Shown here one piece after another: positions 39,944 through 50,052 of a DNA stretch of 64,000 bases. The stretch is from Ilumatobacter coccineus YM16-304 (lineage in GTDB: Bacteria; Actinomycetota; Acidimicrobiia; Acidimicrobiales; Ilumatobacteraceae). The notes under the pieces are model-generated. The model was not told where the DNA came from. It did no database searches and saw nothing but the letters and a program-made list of their open reading frames with translations. Numbering within the stretch: the first letter of the stretch is position 1; every line of letters begins with the position of its first letter. The stretch covers positions 4,340,001 to 4,404,000 of the forward strand of contig NC_020520.1 in NCBI RefSeq assembly GCF_000348785.1, read 5' to 3'. The translations under genes were made by a program, and so were the position numbers.

Positions 39944-42900
39944 TCAGCTCGCGGCGAACTCGGCGACGGCGCCGTCGACCACGGCGGGCTCGATGCCGCA
40001 CTTGGCCGACGAGGTCTTCACCGACTCGACGGCGGCAGGATCCTGTGCGGCGAGCAAGGTGAAGATCGTCGGATCGTTGTCGGCGAGCGTCGTCTCGATG
40101 GCACAGTTCGCCACCTGTGGGTCGATGCCTTGGCCGGTGTAGCCGTTCCCGCCGACGAGCAGGTCGAACACGATCTGCTGGATCGGGTCGGTCGGCGGGT
40201 CGACGCTGAAGCCCGACGGATCGATCTCCGGCCCGGCGGGCTCCTCCGGCTCGGCCGCGACCGTGGTCTCGGGTGCGTCCTCGACCGGAGGCGGCTCCTC
40301 GTTGCGCTGGATCGCGATGGCGCGCTCGATCTGGTTCTCGGTGATGCCGCAGTCACGCGCAGCCTGCGCGATGAGTTCGGCAGCAGCCGGTTCGGCGGTC
40401 GCCGCGCCGAGCGCGAGCAGTTCGTCGTCGCTCGTTCGCGATGCCAGCGTCTCGATTGCACAGTTCGCGACGTTCGGCGCAACTCCGACCTGGTCACCGG
40501 TGAGCAGATCGAAGAGCGTGCCGCCGACGAGGCCTTCGGGGCGCTCGTCGCCGAAGCCCGACGGGTCGACGAGCGGTCCGGCGGGCTCCTCACCCTCGGG
40601 AGGCGCCGTGGTGGGCGGCGGAGCGATCGTCGTGGTGGTCGTCGTCGTGGTCGTGGGCAACGGCACCGCGGTGAACGATGCGGTGCTCGCTTCGCCCGAC
40701 TCGGTGTCGGCCGTCGAGTACACACCGACGACGCCAGCGGCGAGCGCGACCACGCCCACGCCGGCGCCGACCATCTGGCCGCCCGGGACGTTGGCCGCGA
40801 GGCGGACCGAGCCGTCGATCGCGCCCTGCTCCTGGGTTCCGAGCCAGCCGCGCTCGTCGACCCAGACCGACAGCGGCGGCATGACGACGAGCGCTGCGAG
40901 GAGCGCGATCGCCACGTTCATCGTGACGATGATGCCGAAGTCACGGAGCAGCGGGAGCGCCGATCCGATGAGCACGGCGAAGCCACCGATGGTCGTCATG
41001 GCCGAGGTGAAGAAGGCGCGGCCTGTGCGACCCGCTGCCTTGTCGGATGCCTCGCGCGGCGTCAGGCCGGTCTGGCGTTCCTCGAGATATCGGCCGAGGA
41101 TCAGCACGGCGAACTCGGCACACGTCGCGATGACGAGCGGACCGCCCACGGTGGTGAGCGGGCTCAACTCGAAGCCGATCAACGCCACGATCAGCGACGA
41201 AGCACCGACGGCGAGCAACACCGGAACCAGGGCGAGCAACGCCCGCGTGACCGACCGGAAACGGAGCACGAGGAACAGTCCGGCGAGACAGAGCGCGAGG
41301 TACGTGAGGTTGGCGCGGTTGGCCGACAGGTTCTCGAGCAGGCCGATGCCGACGGTCGCCAGGCCGGCCGGGGTCGCTCGGACCGCGGTCTGCCCATCGG
41401 GAAGATCGGCGAGGAGCAAGCTGTCGGCGTCGAGCGTGGCTTGCAGTGCGTCGATGCGAGCGTCGAGATCGTCGGCGAGCGATTCGACGAGCACGGCGCG
41501 TTCGTCGAGGCTGGCCGGCGCCAGGCGGAGGTTGATCTGCGTCGCCGTGCGGTCGGGGTTGACCAGCACGCGCTCGATGTTGGCGAGCGTCGTGCGAACG
41601 TCGGCGTCGTCGTCGCTCTGCAACGTCGTGTCGGCGTTGACGATGTCTTGGGTCGACGGGGCGATCACCGTGGCGCCGTCGATGTCGATGATCTTGGCCA
41701 TCGTGTTGACGAGGCTCGACGACGACACGACGTCAGGTCGAGCTTCGGCGTCGATGATGAACTCGTGGATCAGGTCGACGACGTCTTGGTCGTAGACGTT
41801 GTTGGCCGTGACGAGGATGCCGAGCGTCGAGCCGAAACCGGTGGCGACCTCGAGCTCTTCGATGTCGGCCACGGTCTGGCTGCTCTGGTCGATCCACTTC
41901 ACGGGATCGGACTGGATCTTGGTCTCGCCTTCAACGAGCACGCCGCCGACGAACAGGGCGAGTGCGGCGACGACGAGCGGCAGACCGAACTTGGTCGGCA
42001 GGCCACCCAGGCGAACGACGAGCTTCTCGACCAGCGATTCGCCCCGGTCTTCGGTGGGCTTGACCCACTCACGAATGCCGAGCGCGGCGACCGGGACGAC
42101 GATGCCGAGAATGACGAGGACGACGACACCGACCGCGAGCAACACGCCGAAGTCACGGATCATCGGCACCTTCGAGATGCGCAGCGCGAGGAACGCGAGC
42201 ACGCCTGCGACGGTGGCGGCGATGAGCGGCGGCGCGACGTTGGCGACCGTCTCGGAGATCGGGTGCTCGTCGTTGTCGAGCACCACTTCTTCTTCGACAC
42301 GGTTGTGGATCTGGATCGCGAAGTCGATGCCGAGACCGATCAGGATCGGCAGACCCGAGATGGTCACGAGCGACAGGTCGATGCCGAAGAGGCCCATGAG
42401 GGCGAAGGTCCAGAGCACGCCGATGAGCACGGCGAGCAGCGGGAGCAGGCGCCACCGGACGCGGAAGATGAGGCCGAGGACGACCGCCATCACCGCGAGG
42501 GCGGCCAGGCCGAGGGTGAGCATGCCGCCCTGGAGGTAGTCGTTGATCTCGGCGAGGTACACCGGCGAGCCGGTGACCGTGAGGTCGAACCCCTCGAACT
42601 GCGCGCGCTCGAGGATGTCGAGCACGGTTTCGGTCGTCGACGACTGGGTGTCGAGGTCGATGTTGCCGTCGAGGATGATGCCACCGACCGCGGTGCCGTT
42701 GAGCGGTCCGTTGAGGTTGCCGTCGTCGTCGAGGGCGTTGGGGAACGTGCCCTGCAGCGACTTGCGGATGACGAGCTGATCGGCGTCGGGGGCGATGACC
42801 TCACCGTCGACGACCTCGAAGTTGTCGTTGCCGTAGATGAGCAGCTGGTTCCACAGCGGGTTGCCGATGACCTGTTCGCCGGCGGCGCCGCGTCGCGCGA

Positions 42901-43366
42901 GCGCGATGCCGATGTCGGCGGTGCGCGCCTCGGAGCCGGCTTCGTCACGACTCAGCGCGCCGGTGAGCGCGGCCGATCCGGCCGGACCGCCGACGAGCTC
43001 GGAGCTGAACGTGAGCGACGTGAGCGGTGTGACGACCGAGTAGACGGCCGGCACCTCGGCGAGCTCGTCGTTGAGGCGTTCGAGCGTCTCGAGGTTCGAA
43101 CCTTCGAAGAGCTTCGACACGTCGACGTCGGCATCGTCTTCGGCGGTGAACAACAGGATGATCGTCTCGCCGCCGAAGTTGTCCTGGAACTCGACGTTGT
43201 CGATCGCGATCTGCGAGTCCGGGTTGAGGTAGCTGTCCTGTCCGGTGGCGAACTCGACGCGGGTGAATCCGATCGACAGCGCTGCGGTGACCACCGCGAG
43301 AACGACAGCAACGATCTTCCAGTGCTTTCCGAGCTGAACGCCCGTGTTCCTCCAGAAGTTCTCCAT
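39944..43366 (-). CDS. MMPL/RND-family transporter with duplicated C-terminal Cys domain
   Basis: Large membrane protein of 1140 aa. Two RND halves, each a first helix, an outer loop domain and five or so more helices (LTLGLAALAVMAVVLGLIFRV, LPILIGLGIDFAIQIHNRVEEEV; later GGPLVIATCAEFAVLILGRYLEE). Such proteins export lipids or other compounds. Unusually, a Thr-run linker (LPTTTTTTTTTIAPPP) leads to two homologous outer modules with PSGFG/PSGFS, VANCAIETLAS/VANCAIETTLA and a second Cys (ARDCGIT, SAKCGIE), each probably disulfide-bonded. AGGAG precedes the ATG at 43366. The gap 43367-43586 shows nothing. Confidence 0.88.
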   Translation of the reverse strand: MENFWRNTGVQLGKHWKIVAVVLAVVTAALSIGFTRVEFATGQDSYLNPDSQIAIDNVEFQDNFGGETIILLFTAEDDADVDVSKLFEGSNLETLERLNDELAEVPAVYSVVTPLTSLTFSSELVGGPAGSAALTGALSRDEAGSEARTADIGIALARRGAAGEQVIGNPLWNQLLIYGNDNFEVVDGEVIAPDADQLVIRKSLQGTFPNALDDDGNLNGPLNGTAVGGIILDGNIDLDTQSSTTETVLDILERAQFEGFDLTVTGSPVYLAEINDYLQGGMLTLGLAALAVMAVVLGLIFRVRWRLLPLLAVLIGVLWTFALMGLFGIDLSLVTISGLPILIGLGIDFAIQIHNRVEEEVVLDNDEHPISETVANVAPPLIAATVAGVLAFLALRISKVPMIRDFGVLLAVGVVVLVILGIVVPVAALGIREWVKPTEDRGESLVEKLVVRLGGLPTKFGLPLVVAALALFVGGVLVEGETKIQSDPVKWIDQSSQTVADIEELEVATGFGSTLGILVTANNVYDQDVVDLIHEFIIDAEARPDVVSSSSLVNTMAKIIDIDGATVIAPSTQDIVNADTTLQSDDDADVRTTLANIERVLVNPDRTATQINLRLAPASLDERAVLVESLADDLDARIDALQATLDADSLLLADLPDGQTAVRATPAGLATVGIGLLENLSANRANLTYLALCLAGLFLVLRFRSVTRALLALVPVLLAVGASSLIVALIGFELSPLTTVGGPLVIATCAEFAVLILGRYLEERQTGLTPREASDKAAGRTGRAFFTSAMTTIGGFAVLIGSALPLLRDFGIIVTMNVAIALLAALVVMPPLSVWVDERGWLGTQEQGAIDGSVRLAANVPGGQMVGAGVGVVALAAGVVGVYSTADTESGEASTASFTAVPLPTTTTTTTTTIAPPPTTAPPEGEEPAGPLVDPSGFGDERPEGLVGGTLFDLLTGDQVGVAPNVANCAIETLASRTSDDELLALGAATAEPAAAELIAQAARDCGITENQIERAIAIQRNEEPPPVEDAPETTVAAEPEEPAGPEIDPSGFSVDPPTDPIQQIVFDLLVGGNGYTGQGIDPQVANCAIETTLADNDPTIFTLLAAQDPAAVESVKTSSAKCGIEPAVVDGAVAEFAAS

Positions 43367-43586
43367 GGTCCTGCTCCTACCTGATCGACCGAATCGACGT
43401 CCGGCGTGATTCACCGGGCCGGAGAGTATGCGCCGACAACATGCGAACACCTCCGATGATTCTGCACCGATGCCCAGTCGTCAAGCCGATGCGCGCGTCA
43501 CGGGCGTCGGCTGGGGTCGGTTGCGAGCTGCGCCCGGGTCGCGACCGCGTCGAGGAGCGAACTCACCGCCGCGGTTCGTCGAAGGA

Positions 43587-44165
43587 TCAGGTGCCGAAAC
43601 CGAAACCCAGATCTGGTGCGGTCAGCAGCGGGCGATACGCGATGCCGCGCTCGTCGGCCATCGCCGCGCACGTGCCACCGCGGTCGACGATCACGCTCAT
43701 GAACACCGGTTCGGCACCGAACGCGGCGATCTCGTCGACCGCTTCGATCAGCGACGTTCCGCGCGTGGTCGTGTCTTCTGTCACCAGCACGCGATCACCG
43801 GGCTGGAGCGCCCCGGCGATGCGTCCGGTGATCCCGCCCTGCTTCGCTTCCTTGCGCACGCTGAAGCTGCGCAACGAATGGCCGCGTGTGGCGAGAACGG
43901 CGGCGACGCCGTACGCCATCGGGTCGGCGCCCATCGTGAGGCCGCCGATCGCGTCGATCGACGCGAGGTCGTCGCCGAGCACCTCGACCAGTGCGTCGGT
44001 GACCGCGAGGATGCCGTCGGCTCGACACGCGGTCTGCTTGGTGTCGAGAAACCAGTTGCTCGTCGCGCCCGACTTGAGGACGAACTCACCGGTCTTCACC
44101 GAGTGTTCGATGACGTGGCGTCGAAGCGTGTCGAGGGTCGGGCTCAATCCCGGAAGTTCACTCAC
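43587..44165 (-). CDS. pyrE: Orotate phosphoribosyltransferase
   Basis: Enzyme of 192 aa joining orotate and PRPP to make OMP in pyrimidine synthesis. GEFVLKSGATSNWFLDTKQ matches the family N-terminal region, GGLTMGADPMAYGVAA precedes the RSFSVRKEAKQGGITGRI loop, and the PRPP site is DRVLVTEDTTTRGTSLIEAV. The GTG at 44165 follows TACCTT (minus strand, 44173-44178) by seven bases, so the mRNA is probably leaderless and an upstream in-frame start is rejected. It is not beside other pyr genes. Confidence 0.93.
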   Translation of the reverse strand: MSELPGLSPTLDTLRRHVIEHSVKTGEFVLKSGATSNWFLDTKQTACRADGILAVTDALVEVLGDDLASIDAIGGLTMGADPMAYGVAAVLATRGHSLRSFSVRKEAKQGGITGRIAGALQPGDRVLVTEDTTTRGTSLIEAVDEIAAFGAEPVFMSVIVDRGGTCAAMADERGIAYRPLLTAPDLGFGFGT

Positions 44166-44218
44166 GAAGAAGAAGGTACTGCCAGGGCTCGAACGCGCCG
44201 CCAACGACGGGAGCGCCC

Positions 44219-44386
44219 AAGCCTGCGAAGACGGGCAACGCAGCTGACCGCTCGGGCGCAACCCGAGAACCCGACGACAGCGACGAAGCCACTGAAGACG
44301 ACGAGCCTGCGGAGACGGGCGACGCAGTCGACCGCTCGGGCGCAGCCCGAGGACTTGATGGCAGCGACGAAGTCGCTGAAGGCGGC
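44219..44386. repeat. 84-bp tandem duplication between sdaA and pyrE
   Basis: Two diverged copies of an 84-bp unit start near 44221 and 44305. Shared words are GCCTGCG, GACGGGC, CGACCGCTCGGGCGCA and GCGACGAAG. A minus-strand frame runs through it coding Ser/Ala/Pro-rich 28-residue repeats, but it has no start signal and no family likeness, so I read the 249-bp gap as non-coding. Confidence 0.6.
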
Positions 44387-44414
44387 GAAGCCGCCGGGGC
44401 CGAAGGCCCCACCA

Positions 44415-45896
44415 TCAACATTCGACGACGCTGACCGGGATGCGCGTCGCCAGGCCTCCTTCGGCCGTTTCCTTGTAGTCGGCGTGCATGTCCTGCGCGG
44501 TCTGCCACATCGTGTCGATCACGTCATCGAGCGACACGCGGGCGAGTTCGGGCGTGCTCGCTCGGGCGAGGCGCGACGCGCTGATCGCCTTCATCGCACC
44601 CATCGCGTTGCGCTCGATGCACGGCACCTGGACGAGGCCGCCGATCGGGTCGCAGGTGAGTCCGAGGTGGTGTTCCATCGCGATCTCGGCGGCCATCAAC
44701 GATTGCCGGACCGTTCCACCGCGGCACTCGGTGAGCGCTGCGGCCGCCATCGCCGACGACACGCCGATCTCGGCCTGACAACCGCCCATCGCCGCGGAGA
44801 TCGTGGAGCCCTTCTTGAAGATCGCTCCGATCTCGGCGGCAACGAGCAGGAACCTGATCGCCTCGGCGTCGGGGTCGCCACCCGACAGACCGTCGGGGTC
44901 GAGGTGCTTCAGGTGATGGAACATCACGGCCGGGATCACGCCGGCGGCGCCGTTCGTCGGCGCGGTCACCACTCGACCGAATGCCGCGTTCTCCTCGTTG
45001 ATGGCGAGCGCGAAACAACTGATCCACGCGACGGTGTCGTCGAACTCGGCGGGGGCCGAGCGAACGGCGTCGAACCAGTCGGTGGCCGACTCGAACGCCG
45101 ATGCCGGGCCGATCAGGTCGTCGTGGAGTCGCGCCGCTCGACGTGTGACGTCGAGGCCGCCTGGCAGGGTGCCGTGCGTGCGGCAGCCGCGGAACGCGCA
45201 CTCGAGCATCACGTCGCGGATCGCGAGGAGGTCGCGGTCGATCCGGTCGTCGGGTCGCCACGAACGTTCGTTGGCGCGCACGACCTCGGCGATGGTGCCG
45301 CCGCTGTCGTCGGCCCAGCGCTGCAGATCGCTCGCCGAGTCGATGGGGTACGGCAGTTCGGCGATGGCCTCGACCCCACCGAACGACGTGCCGGTGTCGA
45401 CGCCGTCGTCGTGCTGGTGCTCGTGCTCGACGAAGCCGCCGCCGATCGAGTATGAGGTCTGCGTCACGACGCGCCCGTCGGCGAGTGTGGCGGTGAACCG
45501 CATGCCGTTGGGATGTGCGGGCAACGACTCCGTCTGCAGGAAGTGCAGGTCGCGTTCGCGGACGAACGGCACCGGGTGCTCACCGCCGAGGAGCAGGCGC
45601 CCCGACGCCAGGCACTCGGGTCCGAGCTGTTGGACGATGTCGACGTCGCAGGTGACCGGGTCGTGTCCGCTCAGCCCCATCATGATCGCGATGCCGGTGC
45701 CGTGGCCTCGACCGGTCTTGGCGAGCGAGCCGAGCAGATCGACCTCGACGGACGTGACGGCGTGGAGGCCACCGCGGTCGCGCAGTCGATCGACGAACGC
45801 CTGAGCGGCGCACCACGGACCGAGGGTGTGCGAGCTCGACGGGCCCACGCCGATCTTGAGCATGTCGAAGACGCTGATCGGCGGTGACGAACTCAT
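44415..45896 (-). CDS. sdaA: L-serine ammonia-lyase, Fe-S type
   Basis: Single-chain L-serine dehydratase of 493 aa converting serine to pyruvate and ammonia with a 4Fe-4S cluster. The beta domain begins SVFDMLKIGVGPSSSHTLGP; the alpha domain shows APTNGAAGVIPAV, GSTISAAMGGCQAEIGVSSA, then LTCDPIGGLVQVPCIERNAM, giving the three cluster cysteines. The ATG at 45896 gives the usual SVFDMLKIG start within 10 residues. It lies 23 bp after tesB on the same strand. Confidence 0.94.
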   Translation of the reverse strand: MSSSPPISVFDMLKIGVGPSSSHTLGPWCAAQAFVDRLRDRGGLHAVTSVEVDLLGSLAKTGRGHGTGIAIMMGLSGHDPVTCDVDIVQQLGPECLASGRLLLGGEHPVPFVRERDLHFLQTESLPAHPNGMRFTATLADGRVVTQTSYSIGGGFVEHEHQHDDGVDTGTSFGGVEAIAELPYPIDSASDLQRWADDSGGTIAEVVRANERSWRPDDRIDRDLLAIRDVMLECAFRGCRTHGTLPGGLDVTRRAARLHDDLIGPASAFESATDWFDAVRSAPAEFDDTVAWISCFALAINEENAAFGRVVTAPTNGAAGVIPAVMFHHLKHLDPDGLSGGDPDAEAIRFLLVAAEIGAIFKKGSTISAAMGGCQAEIGVSSAMAAAALTECRGGTVRQSLMAAEIAMEHHLGLTCDPIGGLVQVPCIERNAMGAMKAISASRLARASTPELARVSLDDVIDTMWQTAQDMHADYKETAEGGLATRIPVSVVEC

Positions 45897-45919
45897 GCCA
45901 CGAGTGTCGCAGCTCGCGG

Positions 45920-46732
45920 TCACCCTCGATTGCGGCTGTCGCGAACGAGCACTTCCTGGGCAACGGTGGCGACGTGCGCGCCGTCGGGTGAGAACACGTG
46001 GCCGAGCGAGAGACCCCGGCCGCTCACCAGATGGAGACAGCTGAAGTCGTAGAGGTGCCATTCGTCGGCGACGACCGGCCGGTGGAACCAGACGGTGTGG
46101 TCGAGACTCGCTGCGAAGCGGAACTCCTCGGCGCCCTCTTCGGACGAAATCGGGTGCATGTTCAACACCGACTCGGTCGGCAGGTCATCGGACAGGTAGG
46201 TCAACCAGCAGCGGTGAATGAGTTGTGATGCTCGGTCGGCGGGATCGCCGATCGGATTCGTCACTTTCATCCAGGTGACGACGCGCCCTCCGCCGTCGCG
46301 TTGCGACGCGCTCACGGCGTCGATGGGCACGTCGACTCGGTCGAATGCATCGGTCCACGATTCGGCGGTCAGCGACGCCGGTTCGGGTACTTTCGGCATC
46401 GAGACGGTCTGCACCGTCGGCGATGTTTCGGGGCGTTGAAACGAGCTCTCGGCGTTGAGAATTGCACCGACTGCTTGACGCGCCACAACACGCCTGGTGG
46501 CAAAACTGCGCCCATTTCTGATGCGGTCGACCTCATATCGAATCGGCTCGGATGCGTCGCCCCGCCGAATGAAATAGGCGCGAATACTGTGCGGTTCGAG
46601 TTCTTCGTCGACCGAGATCGTCGCCGCTCGCAATGCCTGCGCCACGATCTGACCGCCGTAGAGGCCGCCCCACGGATATTGCGGTCCGGAACCGACGTGA
46701 ACATCGTGACCGTGTTGAGACAATTCGAACAT
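45920..46732 (-). CDS. tesB: Acyl-CoA thioesterase II (TesB family)
   Basis: Double hot-dog thioesterase of 270 aa that hydrolyses acyl-CoA. Characteristic parts: YGGQIVAQALRAAT, PHSIRAYFIRRGDASEPIRYEV, GRSFATRRVVARQ, and in the second half SLDHTVWFHRP (catalytic Asp region) and GRGLSLGHVFSPDGAHVATVAQE in two pieces. ATG 46732 is used, as TAGCGT (minus strand, 46741-46746) lies eight bases upstream; an in-frame TTG at 46741 would overlap that box. It runs toward sdaA and diverges from the 46782 gene. Confidence 0.92.
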   Translation of the reverse strand: MFELSQHGHDVHVGSGPQYPWGGLYGGQIVAQALRAATISVDEELEPHSIRAYFIRRGDASEPIRYEVDRIRNGRSFATRRVVARQAVGAILNAESSFQRPETSPTVQTVSMPKVPEPASLTAESWTDAFDRVDVPIDAVSASQRDGGGRVVTWMKVTNPIGDPADRASQLIHRCWLTYLSDDLPTESVLNMHPISSEEGAEEFRFAASLDHTVWFHRPVVADEWHLYDFSCLHLVSGRGLSLGHVFSPDGAHVATVAQEVLVRDSRNRG

Positions 46733-46740
46733 TGTTTTCA

Positions 46741-46774
46741 ACGCTATTGCCTTTGAGTCGGCATTTCATACACT
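46741..46774. promoter_or_regulatory. Divergent -10 boxes of tesB and the 46782 gene
   Basis: TAGCGT reads leftward at 46741-46746 (eight bases from the tesB ATG), and TACACT reads rightward at 46769-46774 (seven bases from the ATG at 46782). The 49-bp gap is thus a compact divergent promoter with two near-leaderless transcripts. Confidence 0.55.
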
Positions 46775-46781
46775 GGGCCGT

Positions 46782-47186
46782 ATGGCACCAAAGACTCCGA
46801 TGTCTGATTCACATAAAGCTGCACTCGCCAAGGGACGCGCCGAAGGAAAGATCGTTCGCGAATACCTCGAAGGTCTGCGCGCGACGAAGCCGAAGCGAGG
46901 CCGCAAACGCACGCCTGAAACCATCAAGGCACAACTCGACGAGATCGACGCCACCATCGCCGATGCGAACCCGATGGACGAGCTCTTGATGATCCAGAAG
47001 CGGCGAGATCTCACCGACGAACTCGACGCAATGTCGAAGACCGTCGACATGAAAGCGCTCGAAGACGCGTTCGTCGGCGCTGCCAAGAGCTACAGCGAGA
47101 GCAAGAAGATCAGCTACGCGAGCTGGCGCGACGTCGGGGTCGAAGCCTCGGTCCTCAAGCGCGCCGGCATCAGCCGCAGCGACTGA
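46782..47186 (+). CDS. Small basic helical protein, possibly DNA-binding
   Basis: Unassigned protein of 134 aa. It begins MAPKTPMSDSHKAALAKGRAEG, then has a basic AT-hook-like stretch, ATKPKRGRKRTPETIKAQL, followed by two helices that could form a hairpin (LDEIDATIADANP; LLMIQKRRDLTDELDAM) and a C-terminal helix-turn-helix-like end (ISYASWRDVGVEASVLKRAGI). The composition suggests a nucleoid-associated or regulatory protein; this is inference. The leaderless start (TACACT seven bases before ATG) supports that it is a true gene. It ends at a family B palindrome shared with purB. Confidence 0.65.
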   Translation: MAPKTPMSDSHKAALAKGRAEGKIVREYLEGLRATKPKRGRKRTPETIKAQLDEIDATIADANPMDELLMIQKRRDLTDELDAMSKTVDMKALEDAFVGAAKSYSESKKISYASWRDVGVEASVLKRAGISRSD

Positions 47187-47192
47187 CCGACA

Positions 47193-47229
47193 ACCTGGTT
47201 ATTTCCATCCGGGATGGAAATAACCAGGT
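47193..47229. terminator. Perfect 18-bp palindrome between convergent genes (family B)
   Basis: Arms of 18 bases, exact reverse complements around one G, with the core CCATCC-G-GGATGG. It lies 6 bp after the stop at 47186 and 5 bp before the purB stop, so it is in the right place to end both transcripts. Confidence 0.7.
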
Positions 47230-47234
47230 CGGCG

Positions 47235-48533
47235 TCATTCCAATCCGTCGAGCTGCGCGAACACGATGTTCAGGTTGCTCAGGCTGCGACGCAGATCGAA
47301 CGCGTCGTCGAGCACCGAGTTGTCGACCTCGTCGTCGGCTTCGAGCAGCGTCCGGAAGTCGAGACCTTCGTCCCACGCCCGCATGGCGTTGCGCTGCACG
47401 ATGCGATACGCCTCGTCGCGCGTCTTGCCGCTCTGCACGAGCGACAGCAGCACCGGCTGGCTGAACACGAGGCCGTAGCTCGCGTCGAGGTTGGCCTGCA
47501 TCCGCTCGGGCATCACGACGAGCCCGTCGAGCAGCCGCTTGAGGCGACGCATCACGTAGTACGCGAGCTGCGACGAGTCGGGCAGGATGACCCGCTCGAC
47601 CGAGCTGTGCGAGATGTCGCGTTCGTGCCAGAGCGCCACGTCCTGCAGACCGGCGAGCAGGTTCGATCGAAGCACCCGAGACAGGCCCGAGATCGTCTCG
47701 GCCGAGATCGGGTTGCGCTTGTGCGGCATCGCCGACGAGCCCTTCTGACCTGGCTTGAACCCTTCTTGTACTTCGCGCACCTCGGTGCGCTGCAGGTGAC
47801 GCAACTCGACCGCCATCAGCTCGCAGGTCGCGCCGATCGAGGCGCACGCGTACAGGAACTCGGAGTGTCGGTCACGGGCGACGACCTGCGTGGCCGGCAC
47901 CGGCGTGAGACCGAGCTTGTCGCCGACGAACGCCTCGACCTCGGGCGGGATGTTGGAGTACGTGCCGACCGCTCCGCTCAGCTTCATGACGGCGACGGCG
48001 TCGCGAGCAGCGCGCAGACGGGCACGATCGCGATCGACCTGGAGCGCCCAGAGTGCGACCTTGGCACCGAACGTCGTCGGCTCGGCGTGGATGCCGTGGG
48101 TGCGGCCGATCATCACCGTGTCCGCGTGCTCGCGCGCCATCCGCACGAGCGTGGCCAACAGGTCGGTGGCGGCCTCGATCATCAGATCGGCGGCATCGCG
48201 CATCGCCCAACACAGGGCGGTGTCACCGACGTCGGACGAGGTGAGCCCGTAGTGGATCCATGACCCTGCCGGATCGTTGATCGCGTCCTGCACCACATCG
48301 ACGAATGCCGCGACGTCGTGGTCGGTGATCTGTTCGCGTTCGTGGATCTTCTGGACGAACGCTTCGTCGCTGACCGGCGCGTTGGCACGGCAGATGGCGG
48401 CGGCTTGGGCGGGCACGACGCCGGCTTCGGCGTGGCCTTCGGTCGCCAGCAGTTCGACCTCGAGCCAGCGTCCGAAGCGCACCGGATCGGACCACACCGC
48501 ATCCATTTCGGGAGTCGAATAGCGAGGGATCAT
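47235..48533 (-). CDS. purB: Adenylosuccinate lyase
   Basis: Enzyme of 432 aa for two steps of purine synthesis (SAICAR to AICAR; adenylosuccinate to AMP). It has the fumarase-superfamily signature GSSAMPHKRNPISAE with the catalytic Ser loop, plus HYGLTSSDVGDTALCWAMRDA, VMIGRTHGIHAEPTTFG and ALWHERDISHSSVER. ATG 48533 has AAAGGAAAC upstream and gives the standard MIPRYSTPEM start. It follows purA by 37 bp on the same strand, so both AMP-branch enzymes are made together. Confidence 0.96.
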   Translation of the reverse strand: MIPRYSTPEMDAVWSDPVRFGRWLEVELLATEGHAEAGVVPAQAAAICRANAPVSDEAFVQKIHEREQITDHDVAAFVDVVQDAINDPAGSWIHYGLTSSDVGDTALCWAMRDAADLMIEAATDLLATLVRMAREHADTVMIGRTHGIHAEPTTFGAKVALWALQVDRDRARLRAARDAVAVMKLSGAVGTYSNIPPEVEAFVGDKLGLTPVPATQVVARDRHSEFLYACASIGATCELMAVELRHLQRTEVREVQEGFKPGQKGSSAMPHKRNPISAETISGLSRVLRSNLLAGLQDVALWHERDISHSSVERVILPDSSQLAYYVMRRLKRLLDGLVVMPERMQANLDASYGLVFSQPVLLSLVQSGKTRDEAYRIVQRNAMRAWDEGLDFRTLLEADDEVDNSVLDDAFDLRRSLSNLNIVFAQLDGLE

Positions 48534-48570
48534 GCTTGTTTCCTTTGGACCTGGACCGAGGCAAACGACA

Positions 48571-49887
<1,317 letters not shown>

Positions 49888-50052
49888 TCACAACGGAACG
49901 TGACGAGATCGTACTCGCCGCAGCGCCGGATGGCCCATCCCGTTCTTTCGAGCCCGATCGCCGGGCGCAGTGGGCGCGTGTTCGACCTCGATCGCTCACC
50001 GCGAAGTCCGGCGTGCCTCGCAGACGCGGCGGTCGCGGCTAGAAACACAGAC

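Noticed and set aside
44158-44508. Ser/Pro-rich protein gene in the sdaA-pyrE gap
   Set aside because: No ribosome site or -10 box, overlap with sdaA, and a composition explained by the 84-bp duplication.
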